In this document: piece by piece, positions 36,134-48,400 of the stretch | Layout of the letters: each line of letters opens with the position of its first letter | Numbering within the stretch: position 1 is the first letter of the stretch | NCBI RefSeq assembly: GCF_001659605.2 | Contig: NC_035167.2 | Span: 4,588,001 to 4,652,000, forward strand | From: Manihot esculenta | Lineage: Eukaryota; Streptophyta; Magnoliopsida; Malpighiales; Euphorbiaceae | Direction of reading: 5' to 3' | Length of the DNA: 64,000 nucleotides | Translations under genes and position numbers: made by a program | The notes under the pieces: model-generated | What the model was told of the DNA's origin: nothing | The model's input: only the letters and a program-made list of their open reading frames with translations | Databases searched by the model: none

Positions 36134-37394
36134 ATTTTTGTAATACCCGACTAAACTCTGGCGTCGAAATTCTAACCTTTCGACGGAATCCCCGTTGAAA
36201 TCTGAAATTTCGAAACTGGAATCTCTTAGAAGGGTAAAATAAGATTTTCATAAAATGAATTTAAATTTTTGAATTTTTAAATTTTTCATTAAGGAATTAA
36301 AAGAGAAACAAGGTTCAGAGAAATTCTCAGGTTCAGCCGCCGAACCTGAGAAGTTCGGCCGCCGAAGGTGGTTTCTCCAATCACCTATAAGATGCCTTCA
36401 GTCCGAAAATGAGAGAGTTTTCTCTCCATTTTCGGGCAGAGGTGAGTTTCCCTCTCTTTGTTGCTTTTGTTGTTTTTTCCTTCAAATTTCTCAGAAAATT
36501 CATGAGTTTTATTTTTGTTTTTGAAGATTTAAGTTGAATCCAAAGTTTTTAAACCTTGGGGGCCGCCGGAGATTGATTTTGCTCTCATCTCCAAGTAGGG
36601 TTGCTGCCACTTTTGTGTCTCCAAGAGGTAAGTTTAAATTTTTGTTTTTCTTCTGTTTTCTTTAAGTTTTCAACAAGTTTTAAAAAGGTTTAAGGGTTAT
36701 GGATGCATGAAAAATGTTTAACCTAAGTTTTAAGATTTGAGTTAGAGTTTATGATAAATGCTTCCTCTTGTGTTTTTGTTGTTGTTTGATGAGGATTAAG
36801 CTAGTTTTTTTTGTCCCTTATGCTTGTTGAGTGGGTATTGATGTTTATGAGTCGTTGGGGATGAGGATCGGAGTGTTTGGTAGCTGTGTGCCTCAGGTTC
36901 GGCCGCTAAAGCAAGATTCGGCCGCCTAAACTGCCTCCGAAAGTCCACACTTTCGGATCTGTGAAGGAAAACAGGCCATCGAACCTGCCCTCGAAAGTTA
37001 CCGACTTTCGGCTCTGTGAAGGGCTTTCGGCCGCCGAATCTGCGCTCGAAAGTTACTGATTTTCGGATCTGTGAGAGACTTTCGGCCGCAAAACCTGCCG
37101 CTGAAAGTCCCCTGCCCAGCCTTTTCTTGCTTGTTTTATATACATATTTTGGTATATTTTAGAGGGTTTTGGAGAGTTGTTTAGAGTCTTGTAAGAGTTA
37201 TGCTTGGTCCCTCATTTGAGTCCATCTGTGTAGGATCAGACCTAGGAGACCGTAGAGGTCTGCAGTGAGATAACTGTGTCAGTTTTAGGCGAGCGTTAAC
37301 CAGAGGTGAGTAGAACTGAATTAATCTATTGTTTTAAAAGAATCAAACTTTTTAAACATGCTCATGCATCACGAATGTCATGTATATGTATTAG

Positions 37395-39829
37395 TGTAAC
37401 GACCCGGAAACCGGACCGCCACCGGCGCTAGGATCCAGATCGGCTTAAGGCCGCCGGGACCCGTAGCAAGCCAAACATACATACTATTACCTGGTCAAAT
37501 CCCATACATGATTAAAACTTAACCATAAAAACATGAAAACTGAACATCTGTTGAACCCAAACCTGACCTGTGCATGTATCCTGACATGAAACATACATCA
37601 TAAAATCATAAAATCATAAAATCATAAAACCTCCACTGGAGTCCTCATCATATACTCCAATGGGGTAACATTACATGCCTCAAGTTTGGTTCTCAACTCA
37701 ACATATAACATAAACATAACCATGCATTAACAGGGACTAACCAGACGATAGGGCCAAGCACAACTAATCCATAGACACAACTTTACTTAACGTTACATTA
37801 TCTTACATAAATTTATAATACATGTCCACTCTAACATACTAAACATAAACATAATCTAAGCTATTACAACATGCATAACCTTTACTCTTGAGACTTCCCG
37901 ATCAACCTCAAACCTGCAACACTGGGGTTAGGGGAGAGGGGTGAGCTACAAGAGCCCAGTGAGTAGAAACAGAGAAAACAGTTCATTAATTATGATTTCA
38001 TTTTACTAAAAACATTTGCTTTAATTCCTCCATTTTTAGGTATATTATTATTCATTTAACTTCTTCTTTCTTTTTCTTATTCATGCTTTCATGAAATGCG
38101 TCATAACACAGAGAAATCACATAATCTTGTCCGTCTCGGGGCTTATGCAAGATTTATTCCCCACGGACCCTGGTTTCTGAGAGTACTCTTGAATTGCTAG
38201 CATCTTTACTCTCAAGGATCAGACATGACCCCAAAAATCCCTCTGTCGGTGCCCGGCTCCCCAAAGAAGCTCACAGGACTATCATAGACATAACATGGTG
38301 TCTGGTCCACAGAGAGCTCACATGGACTTTCCTACAGGTACTCGTCCGGCTCTCAAAGGACTTGGACAAGACTCAATGACAGATATGGGCTATTGGAGTC
38401 GCCTTGGTCCAAACCTACCTCAGCATCAACATGAAATAATGCAATGCAACATATTCGTGAACTAGTGCAATCAACCTACTATACATAATCATGATGCATG
38501 CTCATGCTTTAGGCATTAGAATTTCTTAAAATAAAACATTAAGTTTAGTTCTACTCACCTCCTGGCAGACGCCGACTGACTCTGCACCTGCTAACACTGA
38601 TGGCCTCCTCGGTCTCTCGGGTCCGATCCTACACAGGTGGACTCGAATGAGGTGCCAAACACATTCTAACAACTCATAAACAACTCCCCAAAAAACCCCT
38701 CTAAACATCACTTAAACATGCCTGGAAAACACCCAAGAAACGGCTGGACAGGGCACTTTCGGCGGCACCTTCGGCGGCCGAAAGTCTCTTCCAGAGACGA
38801 AACTCGGGTAGGTTCGGCGGCAGGTTCGGCGGCCGAAACCCTTAGACAGAAACGAAAGTCCCTCCTTCGGGGGCACATTCGGCAACCTAAAGACTGCCTC
38901 CCATGCAGGTTCGGCGGCTGAAACTCCTTTCGGCGGCCGAACCTGGTCCCCTCTGGACGACAGGTCCGATTCTGCCAAGCCAAAAACCAAACTCAAATAT
39001 ACCCAAATCCTCACATACTCTCTCCCAATCATGCATACTCACTCCCACAAGCATAAAGGAGCATAAACTAACATAAACTCCTCAACACAAACATCACATA
39101 ACATACATTGGGTATAAAACCCTCATAAACCTTAAACATGCATTTCTACCCAAACTCAAACATCAAATCTCTTAAAAACTTACTTAAAACTCATTAAAAC
39201 ATAAAAGGAAGCATAGATCCACACTTACCTCTTGAAGATCGAGGGCTGCATGATCTCTAACTCGGAGGTATGGAGAATCCAAGCTCCAAAAGCTCCAAGC
39301 TCCCAAAACTCCTTTTTAAGCTTTAAATCTTCAAACACAAGGGTAGAAATCATGAAAAGCTTGAGAGATGGGTAGAGAAAACACGAAAACGACCAGAGGA
39401 AGGCATAAACTCACCTGAGCTCGAGAATGGGGAGAAAACTCACCCATTTCCGATCTGAGGGCCCTTTATAGGTGGCCTGGTCGAAGACCTTTGGCAGCCT
39501 AACGTGCCCCCTAAACTCATGCATGTTCGGCGGCCGAACTTGACTTTCGGCGGCCGAACCTTGGCTCGTTTAAACAAGACTTTCGGAGGCCAAAAGCACT
39601 CCCGAAACCTTTCCATGTTCGGCGGCCGAACTTCACTTTCGGCGGCCGAACCTGGCAAACGCCTCCTTGGTCTTTTCCTTTTCAAAACTCAATTCATTTC
39701 CCTTTAAAACCATGAAATCATGTGAAAAACATTTTAGGAAACACATTTTACCCCTTCTAGAGAGATCCAACACCCTAGATTCCGCCGGAAGGCAGGAATT
39801 CCGATGCCGGATTCTAGCCGGGTATTACA
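37395..39829 (-). repeat. Element 3, 3' LTR (2435 bp)
   Basis: On its own strand it starts TGTAATACCCGGCTAG and ends GGTTTCCGGGTCGTTACA. It contains a TATAAA box (39465-39470, minus), palindrome clusters (39525-39652 and 38753-38943) and a repeat cassette (38241-38371). Confidence 0.94.
39465..39470 (-). promoter_or_regulatory. TATA box in element 3 LTR
   Basis: CACCTATAAAGGGC on the minus strand, at the same LTR position as the TATA box of element 1. The 5' LTR copy is at 44245-44250. Confidence 0.6.
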
Positions 39830-39842
39830 TTCTTCCCCCCTT
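39830..39842 (-). other. Polypurine tract, element 3
   Basis: On the minus strand AAGGGGGGAAGAA abuts the 3' LTR. Upstream the stem-loop seen in elements 1 and 2 is damaged: GAACATTCG faces CGAATTTTC (about 39846-39867). Confidence 0.85.
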
Positions 39843-39867
39843 ACAGAAAATTCGTCCCCGAATGTTC

Positions 39868-41178
39868 CTCAACTACTCCTGCATAAAAACATAACATAAG
39901 ATCATATCATCGTACATACACATCAAGCAAGCAAGACCTCTAAACTTTCTCCTAAAAGAGACGCGGCATTGCCGGAGTCAAAACTCCCGGTTCTCCTAAG
40001 AACACTCCTCAAACTGGGGTGATTCTACAGGACCTCTCCATCTGAATCTCCTTGTTCCAAAACTAACTAACTGATGTGTCCATGATCCACAATAGCTGCT
40101 CAACTCAGGTGAGATCCCTTGGGACCTCCACCTCTGGTTCCTCAAGAACCCTACTTGGATCTGACACGAACTTTCATAAAGTGGAACGTGGAAATCTGAA
40201 TGGATTCTCTCCCTTATGAATCATCCTTCGCAAAGGAGACACCTCAAGCAATACCTCAACCTCCTCCTGAAACTCCTCCTGCTTTCACTGCGCTACTCTG
40301 ATCTTCTCTTCTGATCCGCAAGGATCCATTCTTCTTTTCCACAAAAACCGGCACTAGAACACCCCAAGGAGAGTGACTAGGTCGGATGAAACTCTCATCT
40401 ACTAACTCCTGCAGTTGCTCCTCCAACTCAAAACTCTGCAGGTGCCAACCTGTAGGGAAGGATAGAAATGGTTCTGGGTCCAGACACCACTCCTATTCCA
40501 AGCTCTAACTCCCTAACAGATGGTAAACCTGACAGCTCGTCTAGGCAGACATCTAAGAACTCTCTAACTACTACTATCACTGAGGCTGGTTCCCGACCCA
40601 ACTACTAACTCTCCAGCAAGAACTAGAACCCTCTGACAACCCCTCCTACGCACCCTATGAGCCTAACAGGCTGACATCAAACTTCTAGGCAACCTACACT
40701 GTCCCCTCAAAAGACTACCTCTGACCCATCCTGTCCTCTGAACCTGGCCACCCAGTCTCTACGGACCAAGGTAGCACCACAAGTAGAAACCCAATCCATT
40801 CCGAGAGTGACGTCTGAACATTCAAGTCCAAGACCTCAAAATCGGGTGGATGGATTCTACCCTCAGTTGACCCCTGAACTGAACCGGCAGACTGACTCTG
40901 CCTCAGATGGATCACACTTGGGTCCACTGACCCTGAGAGAACACTCTAGCCTAGAAGTTATCAACCCAACCCCTCGACGACTCTTTAGAGTAACTAAGGA
41001 AAGAGAAACACCAAGGTTCACAAAAGCATGCACATCAGAACATCAAAGTGAGCGTACCTGACACCACCGTGTTCGATGTGTCTGCCTCCTGCTGAGCCTG
41101 GACGAAGATCCGAGCCGGAGCTGACGGACCTCCTCTAAGGGAACCTGCTGAAGAAGAGGCTGCCCCTCTCCCTCTGCC
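39868..41178 (-). pseudogene. Pol remnants of element 3 (protease and RT scraps)
   Basis: Minus-strand DNA at about 40990-40790 still aligns with the protease region of element 2 (GTGATCCATC, then GGATTGG), and about 40450-40310 with the start of RT (TTCATCCG...GGGGTG...GGATCC). Both are full of indels and stops. RT core motifs, RNase H, integrase and chromodomain are absent. In full elements this interval would be about 3 kb longer. Confidence 0.75.
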
Positions 41179-41829
41179 TCAACCACTAGCCTGAAACATG
41201 GTTTGAGCTGCTGGCTGAGTCGCTCCACCTGAAGCTGCCCGTTGAGACTGAGCTGACCGGAGCGCATTAGGACACTCACGTGCCATGTGCCCCTCCTGTC
41301 TGCATCTAAAACACACTGTCGTCCCAGCCAGACAAACTCCCTGGTGTGTCTTACCACACCTCCTGCAACGAGTTGCACCTGAACCAGAGCTCGAACCACC
41401 AAAACCCAGACTGGCCTTCAAATTCTGCCAAAACTTCTTCTGCGACTTCCTGAGACCTCTCTTCCATTTCTTACCTCTCGTGGCAGCTGTACTCAGAGTG
41501 GAGGGATCAATCCCTCCTGAACCCGAGATTCTAGAATCCTGGGTCTGAGCATCTTCCTGGGAATCTCCCATACCTTCTCCAAACATAGCCACATCCAAAC
41601 TCATATCTCTCCTCTGAACATCCATCTCAGGCTCTCTCATACTAGCTGACATCCTCCTTAGATCCATACCTTCTCTGCTTGCATCAAAAGACCTCCTAGG
41701 GTCCCTTGATGTCCTCCATCTACTGACTCCCCACGACTGCGCTCTCGGCAGGGTAGGGGGAAAGGTGTCCATACCTTCCCTCTCTGACGGAAATCCTGTC
41801 GATTCCACAGATCGACGAGTACCCCACAT
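41179..41829 (-). CDS. Internally deleted gag of element 3 (216 aa)
   Basis: Starts MWGTRRSVESTG, the same gag start as elements 1 and 2, continues with an Arg/Ser/Asp-rich leader, then jumps directly to the basic stretch GKKWKRGLRKSQKKFW and the CCHC knuckle [14 protein letters not shown], preceded by CRRCGKTHQGVC. The Pro/Tyr-rich region and the whole capsid-like core (EWF...[12 protein letters not shown] in the full elements) are missing. It ends at TMFQASG just before protease. The product could only bind nucleic acid. The open frame may be selected or merely recent; I cannot tell. Confidence 0.75.
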   Translation of the reverse strand: MWGTRRSVESTGFPSEREGMDTFPPTLPRAQSWGVSRWRTSRDPRRSFDASREGMDLRRMSASMREPEMDVQRRDMSLDVAMFGEGMGDSQEDAQTQDSRISGSGGIDPSTLSTAATRGKKWKRGLRKSQKKFWQNLKASLGFGGSSSGSGATRCRRCGKTHQGVCLAGTTVCFRCRQEGHMARECPNALRSAQSQRAASGGATQPAAQTMFQASG

Positions 41830-42159
41830 CCTGACTCCTCTGAAGCACACACACAAGCATGCAAACAACATCAGCATCATACGGTCCATGTGGAAACACA
41901 TGAACCTACATTATACATACATAGCATACATAACATGTCATACATCATAGCATTTATGCACATACATGAAATCATGGCATATCACATCATCATAGCAAGA
42001 CAGGACTCGACATCCTATCCTAGTGGACATGCTCTTACTCTTAATCTTTCTTAATGTGCTTGCCCTACTAACACAACCTCTATGACAACCTCTTTCCGAT
42101 GTGAGATATCTCAAATCCCTGAGCACATCGCTCAACACATCGTACTCTTGAGGCTCTAA

Positions 42160-42171
42160 GCTTTGATACCA
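42160..42171 (-). other. Primer-binding site, element 3, with one mismatch
   Basis: On the minus strand TGGTATCAAAGC lies 3 nt inside the 5' LTR, the place held by TGGTATCAGAGC in elements 1 and 2. It has one G-to-A change relative to the initiator-tRNA complement. Confidence 0.85.
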
Positions 42172-42174
42172 CTC

Positions 42175-44609
42175 TGTAACGACCCGGAAACCGGACCGCC
42201 ACCGGCGCTAGGATCCAGATCGGCTTAAGGCCGCCGGGACCCGTAGCAAGCCAAACATACATACTATTACCTGGTCAAATCCCATACATGATTAAAACTT
42301 AACCATAAAAACATGAAAACTGAACATCTGTTGAACCCAAACCTGACCTGTGCATGTATCCTGACATGAAACATACATCATAAAATCATAAAATCATAAA
42401 ATCATAAAACCTCCACTGGAGTCCTCATCATATACTCCAATGGGGTAACATTACATGCCTCAAGTTTGGTTCTCAACTCAACATATAACATAAACATAAC
42501 CATGCATTAACAGGGACTAACCAGACGATAGGGCCAAGCACAACTAATCCATAGACACAACTTTACTTAACGTTACATTATCTTACATGAATTTATAATA
42601 CATGTCCACTCTAACATACTAAACATAAACATAATCTAAGCTATTACAACATGCATAACCTTTACTCTTGAGACTTCCCGATCAACCTCAAACCTGCAAC
42701 ACTGGGGTTAGGGGAGAGGGGTGAGCTACAAGAGCCCAGTGAGTAGAAACAGAGAAAACAGTTCATTAATTATGATTTCATTTTACTAAAAACATTTGCT
42801 TTAATTCCTCCATTTTTAGGTATATTATTATTCATTTAACTTCTTCTTTCTTTTTCTTATTCATGCTTTCATGAAATGCGTCATAACACAGAGAAATCAC
42901 ATAATCTTGTCCGTCTCGGGGCTTATGCAAGATTTATTCCCCACGGACCCTGGTTTCTGAGAGTACTCTTGAATTGCTAGCATCTTTACTCTCAAGGATC
43001 GGACATGACCCCAAAAATCCCTCTGTCGGTGCCCGGCTCCCCAAAGAAGCTCACAGGACTATCATAGACATAACATGGTGTCTGGTCCACAGAGAGCTCA
43101 CATGGACTTTCCTACAGGTACTCGTCCGGCTCTCAAAGGACTTGGATAAGACTCAATGACAGATATGGGCTATTGGAGTCGCCTTGGTCCAAACCTACCT
43201 CAGCATCAACATGAAATAATGCAATGCAACATATTCGTGAACTAGTGCAATCAACCTACTATACATAATCATGATGCATGCTCATGCTTTAGGCATTAGA
43301 ATTTCTTAAAATAAAACATTAAGTTTAGTTCTACTCACCTCCTGGCAGACGCCGACTGACTCTGCACCTGCTAACACTGATGGCCTCCTCGGTCTCTCGG
43401 GTCCGATCCTACACAGGTGGACTCGAATGAGGTGCCAAACACATTCTAACAACTCATAAACAACTCCCCAAAAAACCCCTCTAAACATCACTTAAACATG
43501 CCTGGAAAACACCCAAGAAACGGCTGGACAGGGCACTTTCGGCGGCACCTTCGGCGGCCGAAAGTCTCTTCCAGAGACGAAACTCGGGTAGGTTCGGCGG
43601 CAGGTTCGGCGGCCGAAACCCTTAGACAGAAACGAAAGTCCCTCCTTCGGGGGCACATTCGGCAGCCTAAAGACTGCCTCCCATGCAGGTTCGGCGGCCG
43701 AAACTCCTTTCGGCGGCCGAACCTGGTCCCCTCTGGACGACAGGTCCGATTCTGCCAAGCCAAAAACCAAACTCAAATATACCCAAATCCTCACATACTC
43801 TCTCCCAATCATGCATACTCACTCCCACAAGCATAAAGGAGCATAAACTAACATAAACTCCTCAACACAAACATCACATAACATACATTGGGTATAAAAC
43901 CCTCATAAACCTTAAACATGCATTTCTACCCAAACTCAAACATCAAATCTCTTAAAAACTTACTTAAAACTCATTAAAACATAAAAGGAAGCATAGATCC
44001 ACACTTACCTCTTGAAGATCGAGGGCTGCGTGATCTCTAACTCGGAGGTATGGAGAATCCAAGCTCCAAAAGCTCCAAGCTCCCAAAACTCCTTTTTAAG
44101 CTTTAAATCTTCAAACACAAGGGTAGAAATCATGAAAAGCTTGAGAGATGGGTAGAGAAAACACGAAAACGACCAGAGGAAGGCATAAACTCGCCTGAGC
44201 TCGAGAATGGGGAGAAAACTCACCCATTTCCGATCTGAGGGCCCTTTATAGGTGGCCTGGTCGAAGACCTTCGGCAGCCTAACGTGCCCCCTAAACTCAT
44301 GCATGTTCGGCGGCCGAACTTGACTTTCGGCGGCCGAACCTTGGCTCGTTTAAACAAGACTTTCGGAGGCCAAAAGCACTCCCGAAACCTTTCCATGTTC
44401 GGCGGCCGAACTTCACTTTCGGCGGCCGAACCTGGCAAACGCCTCCTTGGTCTTTTCCTTTTCAAAACTCAATTCATTTCCCTTTAAAACCATGAAATCA
44501 TGTGAAAAACATTTTAGGAAACACATTTTACCCCTTCTAGAGAGATCCAACACCCTAGATTCCGCCGGAAGGCAGGAATTCCGATGCCGGATTCTAGCCG
44601 GGTATTACA
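42175..44609 (-). repeat. Element 3, 5' LTR (2435 bp)
   Basis: Same length as 37395-39829 and nearly identical. Differences seen by eye include those near 42589, 43001, 43147, 43674, 43699, 44030, 44193 and 44271. Confidence 0.94.
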
Positions 44610-45427
44610 ATTAGGTTGTTTTGCATTAGAGTTCACGAATATGATGCATTGCATAATTTACTATTATTGTGGATGGATGTTGGATGACCTATTAGCACTC
44701 GATTATGATATGTTATGACGAATATAGAAAAATCAGGACTTGCCCATTCTACGCCTCTGGCACTATGTAAGGGAAAGACCATGGCTTGCCCATTCTACAC
44801 CTCTGGCACTATGTAAGAGAAAGACCAAAACTTGCCCATTCTACGCCCTTGGCATTATAGATATATTATGTTATGTTTAAGAGGAAGTCCTTAGAAGCTC
44901 CGTCGAGGGCCGGACACTATTGGAATATGTAGAGGGTTACTGGTGACAAGTTCATCTTGATGTGAATTACTTGTGTTGTGACGCATTTCATACGAGTATA
45001 TGTTTATTTAACTGTTTTTATGTTTTGCTCACTAGGCTCTTGTAGTTTATCCCTTTCCCCTAATCCCAGGTTTGCAGGATCAAAGTTAGATCGGGGAAGA
45101 CAACTAAGTTGCTGGTACAGCCTAATGTAATAGTATAAATGTAGACATGTAATATTTTATAGACTAGAATTGTACTTTGCCCTAGTTTTTATCCTTGTAA
45201 ATCCCTGTTTACATGATATTTTTTATAAAAGTTTTAAGTATGAGTTATGTTTGAATCAAGCTTGAGGCATGTATGTTAACCATACTGGAGCATTTGATGA
45301 GAGCTCTAATATGAGTTTTTATGTTTTCAGTTTATGACGTATGCCGCTTACTATGGGTTCCAACGACTTTAAATTAATATGAACCCTAATGCCAGTAGCA
45401 GTCCAGATCCCGGATCGTTATAATTTT

Positions 45428-48400
45428 TATCTCCAAACAATAATATTATTAAAAAAGGTATAGAAGAATTTTCATATCATATAAAACCTTTGATAGTAAC
45501 TCTAGATATTCTTTCATGTTAATTTTCATGTCCACAAAAATATTCTCGAGATTCATGATTGCTCATTTGAATAATATTTTTCAAAAAATCAAAAGTAAAT
45601 TATTTCACAAGAGTGTAGTCAATCTTACTACTGCACTAAATATTTATTGGCAATAGATTATTTATTTTGGATAAGTTATCACCGAAGCTTATCTGTTTAT
45701 TTAATTTTATTTTATTTTTAAAATAATTTCTTATTAATTACCAAAATATTTCTTAATATTTAATAAAATTTAATATTTTTAAAATAATATAATTAAAAAT
45801 AATAATAAAAAAATATTTTTTTAATATGCATAAAAAATATAATATATAAAAATTATGAGATAAATTGAGTGATTTTTTATTATGGGGCTTACTTCATCTT
45901 ATGAAAAAAAATATAAAATTCAAGAGGTTATTGTGATATCTACCCCAAACCCATTTTTAGATAAGTCAACTTTGACGATTTATTATAATCAAATTCTGAA
46001 TCTAGCCTTCTCTTGGTTCATTGCATGGAGGTAGGAACGTTCCTTCTTCCATGTGATAAAATTAGAATATAAACAGGTAAGGTGTTCATAAAAATTATTC
46101 TACTTAAATTCAAAGTGGATTACAATTATTGATATTTAAAATTCATTTTAAATTTAATTAAAATTTATTTTACACTATTCGAATTTACTTTAAATTTGAT
46201 TATTATTACATAATAATAATTACATTTTTATAATTTTATAAATTTTAATTAATAATTTATATACAAATTTATTTTTATTATAATTTTCATTTTAAAAGAT
46301 TAAGCAATACATAAATAGAGGGCAATTTAAGTTATTATTGATTATTGTTTATTTAAATTTGAATATTATATTGAAAATATTTAAAATTAAATTTAGATTA
46401 CTTTAGCATTTAGTTGGATGGTAAGTTCATCTTACTAAATTTGAGAGTTTTTATATTCTAATTTTTTAATCTCTAAATTTTTATTTAAAAAAAAATTAAT
46501 TTATAAATTTTAGATCATTTTAGAACCAACTATTAATTAAAAAAAAATAAAAAAATAATTTTTAATATTAATGTTATATTAAAATTAATATATGTACCTC
46601 TTAATTTTTGCAACTCAATAATTTAGATTCTAAATGTTACCTATATCAAATTAAAAATCCTTTTTTAATTGTCTAAAATAGTATATATATAATAAAATTA
46701 TTTTTTTAAAATAAATCATTTTAACTTAAAACTCCAACTTAAAATATTATGGTCTGATATATAAAATTTAATGTTAAGCAATTAATTTATTATAAATTTT
46801 ATCAATTATACACAAATCATAAAAATTGAAATGATAGCCTATTTTAATATAATTCAATAGGTAAATATTGAATCGCACATCGATCGTAAAAATGAGTGAT
46901 GTATCCTTCACATGAATCATAAATACTTCTCTCTTAAAAATTAAATCTGATCTAAATTTAATATGATATCACAAGTCTATCTGATATTAATTAGACTTTA
47001 TAGTAGTTTTTAAAGATGAATTAGATCTGATTCAAATTTAATATATTATTAGAGTTTTTTATTCGATATTAGACCTTTTATAAATATATCATGTATTTTT
47101 AAAATTATAAAAAAATCTGTTATAAATATATCACGCACTAATAAATTTTGAATGCGCATTAATAAATTTTGAGCGCCAGCACTTTATTCTTAATTTTTTA
47201 TTAAAAAATTTACTAAAAGAAATTCGTATAAGATAGCTTTCAAAAATGATAATTTTCAATTAATCATCAGTATTTATTTAATAAAAAAATTAAAATTATT
47301 TTATTTAGTACTTTGTTCTTAATCTTTCATCATGTTATTAATCACTAACATAAAATCAACATTGGATTATACATTTTTTTCTGCCATGAGCAGAATTTAT
47401 TTTTATTATTATCAATATTATTATATGTTTTTTTTTTAACATAAAAATTGACTAAGAAATTAAATAGTCCAAGTCAACCAGTAAAGGTTAATTTATTAAA
47501 AGTTGGTAGTCGGTGGCAGTAGGTCCCATCATATTTAATTTTCCATAACAACTGAAAATTATTCACTTTCATTACTTGCCGTTACGGTAACAATATTCAG
47601 TTCAAATTGAAAAAATCGATCAAACCGAATTGATTTAAAAATTTAATTTGATTTTTTATATAATTCAATTTGATTTGATTTTTAATTTCAGAAATTTCGG
47701 TTATTTTGGTTCAGTTCGGTTTTGATAAAAAAAATTAAAAAAACCGAACCGAACCGATTAGTGATAATAATATATTTTTTCAATAATATAGAGAAATTAA
47801 ATCATATTAAGTTTAAAATATTTTAATTAAATTTTAAAATACTAAAAATAAGTGTAAAAAATAAAAAAATTATTAAAAATTGAAACCGATCAAATCGAAC
47901 CGAATTGAACTGAATCAAACCGGTTCGATTTGATTCGATTTCTAACTAAAATCGATTTGATTCAATTTTTATAAACACTAAAATTTCAATTTTCGATTTA
48001 TTCAATTCGGTTTGATTTTAAACCGAACCAACCGAATGCTCACCCCAACCTGCCCTCTGGACTTACCTTTCTACTCTGCAAAGCATATAATTGCTACAAA
48101 ACAAAATTGTACAAAATTAAATTATTACATTTTGTATGTTATACGTTTGAGAATAACATTAAATATAGAATTGTTTAATATATCTACGCCTGTAGTTAAT
48201 CTGCTAAAAAATTTTGAGTATTTACTCTATTACTTCAATACTTAAATTAATAAATTAAAAAAAATTATAAATATAATAAATTATTTTAAATTTAAAAATA
48301 TATATTTTAAATTTTATATTCATCAATTTTTATATGATAAAAAAATAAAAATAATTATTAAATCTCTTAAAAATTCAATTAATATTAATTAATAAATTTA

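Larger units (their letters stand above)
37395..44609 (-). mobile_element. Element 3: young non-autonomous gypsy element nested in the solo LTR
   Basis: A 7215 bp element on the minus strand with a perfect TSD ATTAG (37390-37394 and 44610-44614). Two 2435 bp LTRs flank only 2345 bp of internal DNA. By eye the LTRs differ at about eight sites, all transitions, so it moved recently. The interior keeps PBS, PPT and a shortened gag but only decayed scraps of protease and RT and no RNase H or integrase. It must therefore have been copied by proteins from related elements, plausibly the families of elements 1 and 2. Confidence 0.92.
36139..45422 (+). mobile_element. Old gypsy solo LTR, split by element 3
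   Basis: The two parts (36139-37394 and 44615-45422) form one LTR of about 2064 bp. It starts TGTAATACCCGAC and ends at GGATCGTTATA, an eroded CTGTTACA. It is flanked by ATTTT at 36134-36138 and 45423-45427, a 5 bp TSD. It has a CCTATAAG TATA-like box near 36382, degenerate palindromes (36332-36366, 36897-37112), three tandem repeats (44737-44859) and the conserved TTATCCCTTTCCCCTAATCCC block. No internal region or second LTR is present, so it is the product of LTR-LTR recombination. Many substitutions mark it as the oldest gypsy piece here. Confidence 0.85.

Noticed and set aside
41285..41548. Plus-strand ORF opposite element 3 gag
   Set aside because: It is the antisense of the zinc-knuckle region; the minus strand clearly encodes gag.
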